Source: Sabellastarte sp. h YS-2021 (Eukaryota > Annelida > Polychaeta > Sabellida > Sabellidae). Taken from it: a stretch of DNA of 64,000 nucleotides. Below the pieces are notes generated by a model. The model was not told the origin of the DNA, searched no databases, and was given only the letters and a program-made list of their open reading frames with translations. The translations under genes and the position numbers were made by a program. The stretch spans positions 91,015,207 through 91,079,206 of the forward strand of contig OZ024935.1 in the NCBI GenBank assembly GCA_964017235.1, read 5' to 3'. This document shows positions 53,151 to 64,000 of the stretch, one piece after another (within the stretch, counting starts at the first letter, position 1; each line of letters opens with the position of its first letter).

Positions 53151-55976
53151 ATGTCGGTTGACTTGTAAGTCAGCTGACATTATTGCATCACTATGTGGCG
53201 TGCGCGTTGGCGTCCGCGTGAACAACTTCTTCTCCAAAAGTACAAGTCCCAGAGACATGCTGTTATTTTTTAAAAGATATCTTATCTATCGAGGATGAAA
53301 AATTGTTCAAGGCAAGCAGATCTGTTTGTTCCCAAGAGCCATTACAAGTGAGGTACCCCCCACCCTGAGTGTGAAAATTTCAACACTTTATCACAATGTT
53401 TTCTTTGATTATTGCAGGGATTTCTCTCTTATCTTGCATACATGTACTATAAAACTAGTAGATTCCCATGTGTGAGTATCAGGCCTGTATCTCTCTTAAT
53501 TAAGCGTCCCTGAAAGGGCACTTATTTGTTTTCGCCTCAGTTTCCTCACCGCCGCATTATGGTCTCCCTTGAATGGTTTTCAAACCATATTTGGCAGTTA
53601 TATACCTTAGGCGTGGGAAAATTTTTCTGCATGCTTAAATTTGACCTTTGACCTTTATGAAGGTCACATGATCAAAAACAATTTTTTTGAAGTACATCCC
53701 CTGTTATCGCAGTTCAGGAAAAACTACTTGGTACAGAGCCTTATAATTTGACACACCTGTTCATACTATTGAAAACGCGAGCTGATTAGATTTTGGGAGC
53801 AATCCCTTGAAAAATGTCACATTTATGAGTGATTTTCTGACACCTTCCAATCTGAAAGCCTTAAATTTAGGGCCATAAAATGTACTGGGAGGTAATAGGA
53901 AACCATATGTGGAGGGTCTAAATAGCCGGTCAGTTTTACCCCACGGCCCCCCTTATGGGTCAAACTGGGGTAATAAAATAGCTGATTTTGAGTTTTTGCC
54001 TTATATCTCCTTTATTGTTGCTTTTATAGCTTCAGAATGTATTAAGAGGTATTGGGAAAGCATATGTGGAGAGTCTAAATAGCCAGTCAGTTTTACCCCC
54101 CGACCCCCCCTTATGGGCCAAACTGGGGTCATAAATAGCTGCTTTGGAGTTTTGCCTTATATCTCCTTTATTGTTCGTTTTATACCTTTAGAATGTATTA
54201 AGAGGTATTGGGAAAGCATATGTGGAGAGTCTATATAGCCAGTCAGTTTTACCCCCCGACCCCCCCTTATGGGCCAAACTGGGGTCATAAATAGCTGCTT
54301 TGGAGTTTTTGCCTTGTATCTCCTTTATTGTTGCTTTTATAGCTTCAGAATGTATTAAGAGGTATTGGGAAAGCATACGGCGCAGCTTTGTGCATTCTTA
54401 GCTTTACAGCATGCTTATTATAACCACAAAGCATTTTAAACTTTCAGGGATGCTTCGCTTTTGTTAGCAAAAGCATTCCTCTAGTTTTTTTTTTTATGAA
54501 TTTTTAAAATAATTTTTTATACATTAAAATTCCTGAAATCATGCACTAAATCACTTATAATTTGAAAAGTATTGCATTTACAGCATTTTCTTAAAATATG
54601 TTATTCAGCTACTTTTTCCATACCTACAACATGGTGAGTAACATGGGAGTCTATCTTAATAGCTAAGTGAATAATAGCTACTTTTTGACTTTTCAGTAAC
54701 TTCCATGATGAGTAACATCACTTGTAACTTGAAAACTATGGCATTTAGAGAATTTTGTATAAATATGTTGTTCAGCTACTTTTGGGTAAAATTGCAGACC
54801 TATATCTCATTGCATAGCTGAGTAATAGCTATTTTCAGGTTATCACTGTCGAGTAAATCAGTTGTAACTTTAAAATTATTGCATTTAGAGTGTTTTGTTT
54901 AAATATGTTATTCACCAAATTTTTGTGGCAGCTATAACATAGTGAAATTGCAGATCTGTAGCTCATTATATAGCTGAGCAATAGCTATTTTCAGGTTCTC
55001 ACTGTTGAGTAAATCAATTGTAACTTGAAAACTATTCCATTTACAAGATTTTGTTTAAATATGTTGTTCACCTACTTTTGGGTCTGAGCTATAAGATAGT
55101 GAAATTACAGACCTGTAGCTCATGGCATAGCTATTTTCAGGTTCTCACTGTTGAGTTACAGTATTTTGTTTAAATATATTGAAATTGCATAGTGAATTAC
55201 AGAGCTTTAGCTCATTACAAATTGGAGCAATAGCTACTTCAAGGTACTCACTGTTGAGTAAATCAGTTGTAACTCGAAAACTGTGCCATTTAGAGTTTTG
55301 TTAAAATATATTGTTCACCTACTTATGGATTAGCTATAACATAGTGAAATAGTAGCCCTGTAGCTCATGGCATAGTTGATAAATAGCTTCTTTGAGGTTC
55401 TCACTGTTGAGTAAATCACTTGTAACTCGAAAACTATTGCATTTAGAGAATTTTGTTTAAATATGATATTCACCTACTTATGGGTCAGCTATAACATAAT
55501 GAAACTGTAAACCTGTAGCTCATGGCATAGCTGAGCAAGAACTACTTTTAGGTTCTCTTTGTTGAGTAAATCAGTTGTAACATGAAAACTATTGCATTTA
55601 GAGTATTTTCTTTAAATATATTATTCACTCACTTTTCAGTCACCTATAACATACTGAAACTACAGACCTGTATTTCATTGCATAGCAGTGCAATAGCTAC
55701 ATTCAGGTTCTCACTGTTGTTAAAATCCATTGTAACTTGATAACTATTGCATTTATAGTATTTTCTTTAAATGTGTTATTAACCTACTTTTAAGTCAGTT
55801 ATACCACAGTAAAATTGCAGCCCCTTAACTCATTGCATAGCTTAGCAAAAGCTACTTTGAAATTCTCTCTTGAGTAAATCAGTTGTAACTGGAAAAGCTC
55901 TTTCACTTCTACTCCGAAACTCAAAACACACAGTCAGCTGACACAGAGCCTGTTCATGGGCACTGATTGCTTGTTT
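53151..55976 (+). mobile_element. Helentron-like element, older copy, split by a Helitron
   Basis: A head with AGTCAGCTGACATTAT (53169-53184) and 'ggcgtccgcgtgaacaactt' leads into 155-bp-type monomers (54545-55900). The tail has CAGTCAGCTGACACAGAG and a decayed GAGCCTG-TTCA-TGGGCAC hairpin (~55946-55963). Sequence is interrupted at ~53502-54484 by another element; both flanks rejoin to match 10390-10430. Confidence 0.7.
53502..54484 (+). mobile_element. Complete small Helitron-like element nested in the Helentron copy
   Basis: Starts AAGCGTCCCTGAAAGG. Its inverse CTTTCAGGGATGCTT lies at 54441-54455. The 3' hairpin GCTTTT...AAAAGC (54457-54474) is followed by ATTCCTCTAG|T, a canonical Helitron end. 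The insertion is between A and T of 'cttaatta|ttttttt', as Helitrons do. Inside are a leader with 'ggtcacatgatcaaaa' and three ~120-bp units ('gtattgggaaagcatatgtg'). Confidence 0.85.
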
Positions 55977-56073
55977 CTCCTGTTCTGAAAGTCTCCTGAT
56001 CTTTGTACTGTTTTACTTCTTTCCAACGGTCTTTTACTAGACTGTTGGAAACGGGCATCTCTGATGCTATTTT

Positions 56074-56612
56074 AGGCGGGTTGCGTGTAACCAACCCGCC
56101 TATTAGATTGATGTGTCTGACGTCCATCTGTCCGTCAACATTTTCGTTTCCGGACTTTAACTCGAAAACGCCTTGTTCAATCAAATTCAAACTTGACAGG
56201 GAGATAAATCACCATCATAGCTAAGTTGCTTTTGAAATTGGTGTAATTCCGTCAATTTGTTTGTCCGTTTTTTGTCCGTTTGTGGGTCAACATTTTGGTT
56301 TCTGGATTTTTTCTCAAAAATGCTTACAAACAGAAACCTTACAACTAGATCACCTGTGGGTATTGCAATTTCTTGTGAAAATAAATTATGGTAAATTAAT
56401 GCTCTACACTTACTTAGTTTCAGTCCTATATTTAGTATATTGTAGATAGAATAATGTAACCTAGATTACAAGTTTTACATTTCTTAGCACGTCTAACACA
56501 TTAACCTTAACTGGGTGGCCTAACATTTCTTTCCTTGTTTCTAAATTTAATTACATTAGTCACAAACCTTATTGCTGCAACTCGCCTTTTGGGGCATCTC
56601 TGACCCTCTTGC
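56074..56612 (+). mobile_element. Helentron-like element, GGCGGGTT-head family, copy 2
   Basis: The head AGGCGGGTTG-CGTGTAAC-CAACCCGCCT is a near-perfect palindrome. The body has 'ttccggactttaactcgaaa' and 'gataaatcaccatcatagct'. The tail 'ctcgccttttggggcatctc' matches the end of 21949-22611. Confidence 0.7.
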
Positions 56613-56684
56613 TTTTGTTCTTTCTTATAATTGTTGCATCTAATTCTGTTTGTATTTTCCTAATTGTTGAATAATTAGTTTTTA

Positions 56685-58690
56685 CCCCACAGCCCTTAAG
56701 GGCTGTCGGGGTATTGTTTTCACCCATGGTGTCCGGATGGGTGGGCGGGGGTCGTTTGGGGAAAAAAGTTTTTCCAGGCTGTATCTCAGAAACCGTAGTG
56801 ACCTTAAGTTTGAAAATCTTGTCTGGGCTATATCTCACAAACTGTAAGGTGCAGAAAGTTGATAATTGACAGGGACATTGGTGGGGATTGTAGGTGTGCA
56901 ACGTCATGGTGTGACTTTGATTTGACCTTTGACCTTGCCGTAGTGACCTTGACCTATAAAATCTTATCCGGGCTATATCTCGGACACCGAAAGGTGTAAG
57001 AAGTTTATACTTGCTAGGGACATTGGCTAGGGGGTGTAGGTGTGCAACGTCATAGTGTGACCTTGATTTGACCTTTGACCTTGCCGTAGTGACCTTGACC
57101 TAAAAATCTTGTCCGGGCTATATCTTGGAAACAGTAAGGTGTAGGAAGTTGATACTTGGAAGGGACATTGGTTAGGAGGTGTAGGTGTGCCTCTTCATGG
57201 CGTGACCTTCATTTGACCTTTGACCTTGCTGTAGTGACCTTGACCTATAAAACTTGTTCTGGCGATATCTCCGAAACTGTAAGGTGCAGAAAGTTGATAT
57301 TTGACAGGGACATTGGTGGGGGATTGTAGGTGTGCAACTTCATGGTGTACCTTGATTTGACCTTTGACCTCGCCGTAGTGACCTTGACCGTTAAAATCTT
57401 GTCTAGGCTATATCTTGGAAACGGTAAGGTGTAGCAAGTTGATACTTAGTAGTAACATTGGTTAGGAGGTGTAGGTGTGTATCAGCATGGTGTGACCTTG
57501 AATTGACCTTTGACCTTGCCGTAGTGACCTTGACCTATAAAATTCTTGTCCGGGCTATATCACGGAAACAGTAAGGTGTAGGAAGTTGATACTTGGAAGG
57601 GACATTGGTTAGGAGGTGTAGGTGTGCCTCTTTATGGCGTGACCTTGATATGAACTTTACACTTGCATTAGTGACCTTGACCTATAAAACTTGTCCTGGC
57701 GATATCTCCGAAACTGTAAGGTGCAGAAAGTTGATACTTGACAGGGACATTGGTGGGAGATTGTAGATGTGCAACATCATGGTGTGACCCTGATTTGACC
57801 TCGCTGTAGTGACCTTGACCTTTAAAATCTTGTCTAGGCTATATCTTGGAAAAGGTAAGGTGTAGCAAGTTGATACTTGGTAGGGACATTGGTTAGGAGG
57901 TGTAGGTGTGCATCATCATGGTGTGACCTTGAATTGACCTTTGACCTTGCCGTAGTGACCTTGACCTATAAAATTCTTGTCCGGGCTATATCACGGAAAC
58001 AGTAAGGTGTAGGAAGTTGATACTTGGAAGGGACATTGGTTAGGAGGTGTAGGTGTGCCTCTTTATGGCATGACCTTGATTTGAACTTTGCCCTTGCATT
58101 AGTGACCTTGACCTATAAAATCTTGTCCTGGCGATACCTCAGAAACTGTAAGGTGCAGAAAGTTGATACTTGACAGGGACATTGGTGGGAGATTGTAGAT
58201 GTGCAACATCATGGTGTGACCCTGATTTGACCTTGCTGTAGTGACCTTGACCTTTAAAATCTTGTCTAGGCTATATCTTGGAAAAGGTAAGGTGTAGCAA
58301 GTTGATACTTGGTAGGGACATTGGTTAGGAGGTGTAGGTGTGCATCATCATGGTGTGACCTTGAATTGACCTTTGACCTTGCCGTAGTGACCTTGACCTA
58401 TAAAATCTTGTCCGGGGTATATCTTGGAAACTGTAAGGTGTAGGAAGTTGATACTGGGTAGGGACATTGGCTAGTGTGTAGATGTAAAACGTCATGGTGT
58501 GACCTTGATTGACCTTTGACCTTGCCGTAGTGACCTTGACCTCTAATACCTTGTCCTGGCTATATTTCGGAAACCATAAAGTCTAGGAAGTTGATATTTG
58601 GTAGGGACATTGGTTAGGGGGTTATAGCTGTGCAACGTCATGGTGTGACCTGGATTTGACCTTTAATCTTGTATATCTAATACTATCTAC
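56685..58690 (+). mobile_element. Element with CAGCCCTTAAGGGCTG head and 145-bp array
   Basis: The head palindrome CAGCCCTTAAGGGCTG (56690-56705) is nested between CCCC and GGGG. It is followed by a GGGTGGGCGGGGG stretch and 'ggctgtatctcagaaaccgt'. The array follows. I found no 3' hairpin. Confidence 0.6.
56880..58690 (+). repeat. 145-bp tandem array with TGACCTTTGACCTTG cores, ~12 units
   Basis: 'gccgtagtg' recurs at 56937, 57083, 57228, 57372 and 57518, a 144-146-bp step. Each unit has 'gtgaccttgatttgaccttt', 'gaccttgacctataaaatct', 'gctatatctcggaaac' and 'gttgatacttggtaggga'. Confidence 0.93.
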
Positions 58691-59480
58691 TAATGTAGAT
58701 TGAGCACTGTTAAAGTCATATTATAATTCATATTAGTTTTACTTTTGCAACTTCCCATTCCCATTCTCTACTTAAACATTATTTGGACACTGACACTGCT
58801 CTGAAATTATCCCAATCTGTGTACTGTTTCGCTACTTCTATATCTCGTGGTGTTGAAAACCCAGGCTGTGGGGTACGGGCATCTCTAATGCTATTTTCCT
58901 ATTGTAGTGACTATTAGATTTTAAAAACATGTAAATAATGCCACAGTGTGTGTAATTCCATTGGGGCCATCCTTCAAACTTAAGCAGAAATTTTCACATA
59001 AAGATTAGATAATTGGTTTTAATTTTGCTTTATTATTGTCTTTATATTCACAATTTTACAATGAAAGACACTTCAACACAACAAAAAAGACATAAAATAA
59101 AAAAAAATTATATAATACATTACAGTATGTAACAACATAAATAGCTTAATTATAATAAATATACCATGATGACGGCTGTAATCTAGAAATAAAGTCCCTG
59201 GGGAAACAGGCAGTAGCATATGTCCATTATGCCATCCTCTATAGCTCATGGAAAATACGAACCTGAGGACTTTATTTCTGGTGTAAAGACCGGCTACATA
59301 GGGAATGTATTTCATTGCAAAAAATGCTTACCATTTTGCCACGCTATGTTTTGGCTATACATTATTGCTGGAGATAATGTATGGTAAAAATGTGTGGACT
59401 GCAGGGTTTTTAGGTGTCTTCGCACCTCTGCTCTTTATATTTAGGTGTCTGCGCACCTCTGCTCTTTATAATTCATTTTT
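58691..59480. other. Spacer with tail module and a short tandem pair
   Basis: 58770-58900 repeats the module at 2370-2500. 59407-59470 holds two copies of 'ttaggtgtctgcgcacctct'-'gctctttat'. The rest is AT-rich with no gene. Confidence 0.45.
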
Positions 59481-62400
59481 ATGTCAGCTGACTTGTCAGT
59501 CAGCTGACATTATGTCGTCACTCTGCGGCGTGGGCGTCCGCGTCCGCGTGAACAACTTCTTCTCCAAAACTACAAGGCCTAGAGACGTGCTGTTTTTTTT
59601 AAAAGATACCTTATCTATCGAGGATGAAAAATTGTTCAAGGCATGCAAATCTGTCTGTTCGTCTGTTTGCTAGAGACATTACAAGGGGGGTACCCCCACC
59701 AAAAGTGTGAAAATTTCAACACTTAATCACAATTTTCTCAGTGACTATTGCAGGGATTTCTCTCATATCTTGCATATATGTACTAGGCCAGAGGTAGATT
59801 CTCTTGTGTGAGTATGAGACCTGGATCTGTCTTACTTTTTTTTTAATAAATTTTTTTAATAATTTTTAATGCATTAAAATTCATGAAATCATGCACAAAA
59901 TCATTTATAACTTCAAAAGTGTTGCATTTAGAGCATTTTGTTAAAATATGTTATTCAGCTACTTTTTTCATAGCTACAATATGGTGAGTAAGTTGGGTGC
60001 CTGTCTCAATAGCTAAGTGAGTAATAGCTACTTTTGGGCTTTTCAGTAACTTCCATCATGAGTAAAATCACTTGTAACTTAAAAACTATTGCATTTACAG
60101 AATTTCGTATAAATATGTTATTCAGCTACTTTTGGGTCAGCTATAACATAGTAAAATTTTAGACCTGTAGCTCATGGTATAGCTGAGTAATAGCTACTTT
60201 TAGGTTATCACTGTTGAGTAAATCGCTTATAACTTCAAAACTATTGCATTTAGAGAATTTCGTATAAATATGTTATTCAGCTACTTTTGGGTCAGCTATA
60301 ACATAGTAAAATTTCAGACCTGTAGCTCATGGCATAGCTGAGTAATAGCTACTTTTAGGTTATCACTGTTGAGTAAATCGCTTATAACTTGGAAACTATT
60401 GCATTTACAGTATTTTGTTTCAATATGTTATTCACCTATTTTGGGATCAGCTATAACATAGTGAAGTTTCAGATCTGTGGCTCATTGCATAGCTGAGTAA
60501 TAGCTACTTTGAAGTTCTCACTATTGAGTAAATCACTTGTAACTTAAAACCTATTGCATTTAGAGAATTTCGTATAAATATGTTATTCAGCTACTTTTGG
60601 GCCAGCTATAACATAGTAAAATTTCAGACCTGTAGCTCATGGCATAGCTGAGTAATAGCTACTTTTAGGTCATCACTATTGAGTAAATCAGTTGTAACTT
60701 CAAAACTATTGCATTTACAGTATTTTGCTTAAATATGTTGTTCACCTACTTTTGGGTCAGCTATAACATAGTAAAATTTCAGACCTGTAGCTCATTGCAT
60801 AGCTGAGTAATAACTACTTTGAGGTTCTCACTATTGAGTAAATCAGTTGTAATTGCAAAACTATTGCATTTAGAGAATTTAATCTAAATATGTTATTCAG
60901 CTACTTTTGGGTCAGCTATAACATAGTAAAATTTCAGACCTGTAGCTCATGGCATAGCTGAGTAACAGCTACTTTTAGGTCATCACTATTGAGTAAATCA
61001 GTTGTTACTTGAAAACTATTGCATGTACAGTATTTTGCTTAAATATGTTGTTCACCTACTTTTGGGTCAGCTATAACATAGTAAAATTTCAGACCTGTAG
61101 CTCATTGCATAGCTGAGTAATAGCTACTTTGAGGTTATCACTGTTGAGTAAATCGCTTATAACTTGGAAATTATTGCATTTAAAGTATTTTGTTTCAATA
61201 TGTTATTCAGCTACTTTTGTGTCAGCTATAACATAGTAAAATTTCAGACCTGTAGCTCATGGCATAGCTGAGTAATAGCTACTTTGAGGTTATCACTGTT
61301 GAGTAAATCACTTATAACTTGTAAACTATTGCATTTAGAGTATTTTGTTGCAATATGTTATTCACCTATTTTGGGGTCAGCTATAACATAGTGAAGTTCC
61401 AGACCTGTGGCTCATTGCATAGCTGAGTAATAGCTACTTTGAAGTTCTCACTGTTGAGTAAATCAGTTGTAATTGGAAAACTATTGCCTTTACAGAAATT
61501 TGTGCAAATATGTTATTCAGCTACTTTTGGGTCAGCTATAACATAGTGAAATTACAGACCTGTAGGTCATGGCACAACTGAGCAATAGCTATTCTCAGGC
61601 ACTGACTGTTGAGTAAATCGGCTGTAACTTGAAAAGTATTGCATTTGGAGTATTTTGTTAAAATATATTGTTCACCTACTTTTGGGTTAGCTTTTGGGTT
61701 AGCTATAATATTACAGACCTATAGCTCATGGCATAGCGGAGCAATAGCTATTTTCAGGTTCTCACTATTGAGTAAATCAGTTGTAACTTGAAAACTATTG
61801 CATTTACAGTATTTTGCTTAAATATGTTGTTCACCTACTTTTAGGTCAGCTATAACAGAGCAAAAATTCAGACATGTAGCTCATTGCATAGCTGAGTAAT
61901 AGTTACTTTGAGGTTCTCACTCTTGAGTAAATCAGTTGTAACTTTAAAACTATTACATTTAGAGTATTTTGTTAAATATGTTATTCACAGACGTTTTGGT
62001 CAGCTATAACATAGTGAAATTGCAGACCTCTATGTCATGGCATAGCTGAGCAATAGCTTCTTTCAGGTTCTCACTGTTGAGTAAATCATTGTATCCAACC
62101 TGTAGGAAATCATGGGCTGGGAATCTGTTAATATGGTCCGATTTGACCTTGGAACCCTCCTTCAAGGTCAAATGAGGATAGCCAAACATAAAAGTGCTTA
62201 TAACTCGCTTATTATTGGTCCTAGAGGTTTGGAATGAAAACCAACCTATAGAAAATCATGAGCTGGGAATTTTTTGGTGTGGTCGGATTTCACCTTGGAC
62301 CCCTCCTTCAAGGTCAAATGAGGATAGCCAAACTTAAAAGTGCTTATAACTCGCTTATTATTGGTGCTAGAGGTTTGGAATGGAAAACCAACCTATAGAA

Positions 62401-63173
62401 AATCATGGGCTGGGAATCTTTTGGTGTGGTCGGATTTCACCTTAGACCCCTCCTTCCAGGTCAAACGAAGATAGTCAAACTTAAAGTGCTTATAACTCGC
62501 GTATTATTGGTCTTGGAGGTTTGGGATGGTAAACCAACATATAGGAAATCATGGGCTGGGATTCTTTTGGTGTGGTCAGATTTGACCTGGGACCCCTCCT
62601 TCAAGGTCAATTGAGGATAGCCAAACTTACAATTGCTTATAACTCGCTTATTATTGGTCCTACAGGTTTGGGATGGTAAACAAGCTACAGGAAATCATGG
62701 GCTGGGAATTTTTTGTGTGGTCGGATTTGACCTTAGACCCGTCCGTCAAGGTCAAACAAGGATAGCCAAACTTAAAAAGTGCCTATGACTCACTTATTAT
62801 TGGTCCGAGAGGTTTGGGATGGTAAACCATCCTAAATTCTTTGGCTGGGAATCTTTTGGTATGGTCAGATTTGACCTTTGGATCCCTTCTTCATGGTCGA
62901 ATGAGGATATTGCATTTATAGTATTTCTTTAAATATTTTTAACCTACTTTTTACACTTAAACAATTACCTTGTTACTTTATTTCATAATACCATTTGCAG
63001 GGCACAGCTTTTTTGTCCTTTTCTTCTGTCAGCTTCGGAATATCTTTCGAACAACTGTATTTCTGTACAGCCCTTTCCCTGATAATTATGCTTTCCTCTC
63101 ATTATCACCATCACAGATCAAAAACATTCAGTCAGCTGACACAGTGCCCGTTCACGGGCACTCTCCTCTTGTT
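59481..63173 (+). mobile_element. Complete Helentron-like element, sister of 7216-10333
   Basis: Head ATGTCAGCTGACTTGTCAG, a short CGTCCG repeat, a 155-bp array (59900-62095), a 150-bp array (62096-62910), the tail palindrome and the hairpin GTGCCCG-TTCA-CGGGCAC (63144-63161). Long blocks are almost identical to 7216-10333, but the 155-bp array holds about four more units and the CGTCCG repeat is shorter. Non-coding. Confidence 0.78.
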
Positions 63174-64000
63174 TTCGAACTGTCACTTTTTATTTGGTCA
63201 CAGAAGACTTATATATTTTGAGATTATGCAGTATACTCTATATGGAGAACCAATGTGGGTTGTACATAGATTTAAGTGGAACCAGCCTTGGTGTCATAAG
63301 ATGCTGTTACTTTGCAGATATAAGTTGAAGTTAGCCCTAACTAGAGCAGATTCCCATAGATATTGGAGGTTCTAGATACACAGTTTTCTATTGGAAGATT
63401 TATAGAGTTAAAGGTAGGGGGGGGGGGGGGGGGGGGGGCTTTACTTGCTGGCACATTTTGGTTTTTGGGGAAAAATGAGTTGCCACATGTAGTAATAAGT
63501 TAACACTTTGCCACAGTGTATGACATTTATCACTCAAGACAGTGGATGTAATTTTTACTCATATTTTTCAACAGATGAAATTAAAAAAAGAAAGTATAAT
63601 TATTGCGAATATTGCAGATGCCATTAGAGTAACAATTTACAGTAAATCTAGTTTCCTTGTTGGCAACTTTTACAGCTTTATAGTCTACTTGCCCATTTCT
63701 CAAACATCTGTTCCCCTTCTCGCCCACCACATGTACAAACTAGCCCACCTTCATGACAGAATGTATGTAACAAATTTTAAACTACATCTGATCACATCAT
63801 TCTCGTGCAGGATATATTTTTAGTCGAAAACTATCTCAGAAACTGTGGTGTTTATGGCCCATTGTCTCCCTGCACAGTAGTATGCACACTATTACTTTAT
63901 ACTCTGAATGTGCATGTATTTTCCAATATATCTTCTTAAATATATATATATAAACTTGTCTGTCAAGAGGTATCTATTTTATATTTGCATAATTATATGA
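63174..64000. other. Terminal spacer, no supported gene
   Basis: A G-run lies at 63417-63438. Open frames at ~63180-63375 and 63542-63823 are unrecognised and may be chance. A TATATATATA stretch lies near 63940. Confidence 0.4.

Noticed and set aside
63542-63823. 93-aa frame, and the W-rich frame ending at 63375, as possible exons
   Set aside because: No family recognised and no paired splice sites that extend the frame; too weak to call.

Overview
The window is animal nuclear DNA. It has spliced exons with GT/AG boundaries, a tRNA-derived SINE, DIRS-type tyrosine-recombinase retrotransposons, hAT and Harbinger DNA transposons and many non-autonomous rolling-circle (Helitron/Helentron-like) elements. 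It has no bacterial operon structure. The repeat content suggests a marine invertebrate, perhaps a bivalve mollusc; that placement is a guess from repeat style and not proven here.

One host gene is supported: a complete six-exon member of the DIPK1 (FAM69) family of ER-membrane divergent kinases. It runs from 20584 to 45746 on the + strand (1245 coding nt, 414 aa). All five junctions keep the frame. Its introns are swollen by transposons, above all intron 3 (22878-39126).

Layout. 1-11.8 kb: tandem-repeat-rich Helentron-like elements ending in a GTGCCCG/CGGGCAC hairpin, a 225-bp MITE, and a 2.2-kb hAT element carrying a LINE fragment. 11.8-19.6 kb: a broken Harbinger element, with a + strand transposase and a - strand MADF-domain partner. 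Between these two genes lie a 42-bp minisatellite, Helitron-like arrays and a second hAT copy. 20.5-45.7 kb: the DIPK1-like gene. Intron 3 holds two near full-length DIRS elements, each with inverted terminal repeats and an internal complementary region, nested in Helitron-like elements. Intron 5 holds a 169-bp satellite-like array. 45.7-64 kb: gene 3' end, a retroposed cDNA with a 14-bp target duplication, five or more Helitron-like elements with 120-350-bp arrays, a 145-bp array rich in nuclear-receptor-like half-sites, and a near-identical second copy of the Helentron-like element at 7.2-10.3 kb.

The most unusual object is the second DIRS element (about 32331-38503). Its 184-bp terminal repeats are identical. 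Its interior still aligns in order with DIRS reverse transcriptase, RNase H and recombinase, but it has been rewritten into dozens of short perfect hairpins, typically 7-9 bp stems with 4-nt loops. In the RT segment I could align, this involved no length change. That points to a hairpin-templated mutational process, or to a non-autonomous element selected for structure. The second theme is that at least six element families share one layout: terminal palindrome, short CpG-rich repeat, tandem array, hairpin tail. Their array monomers share a loose sequence 'grammar'.
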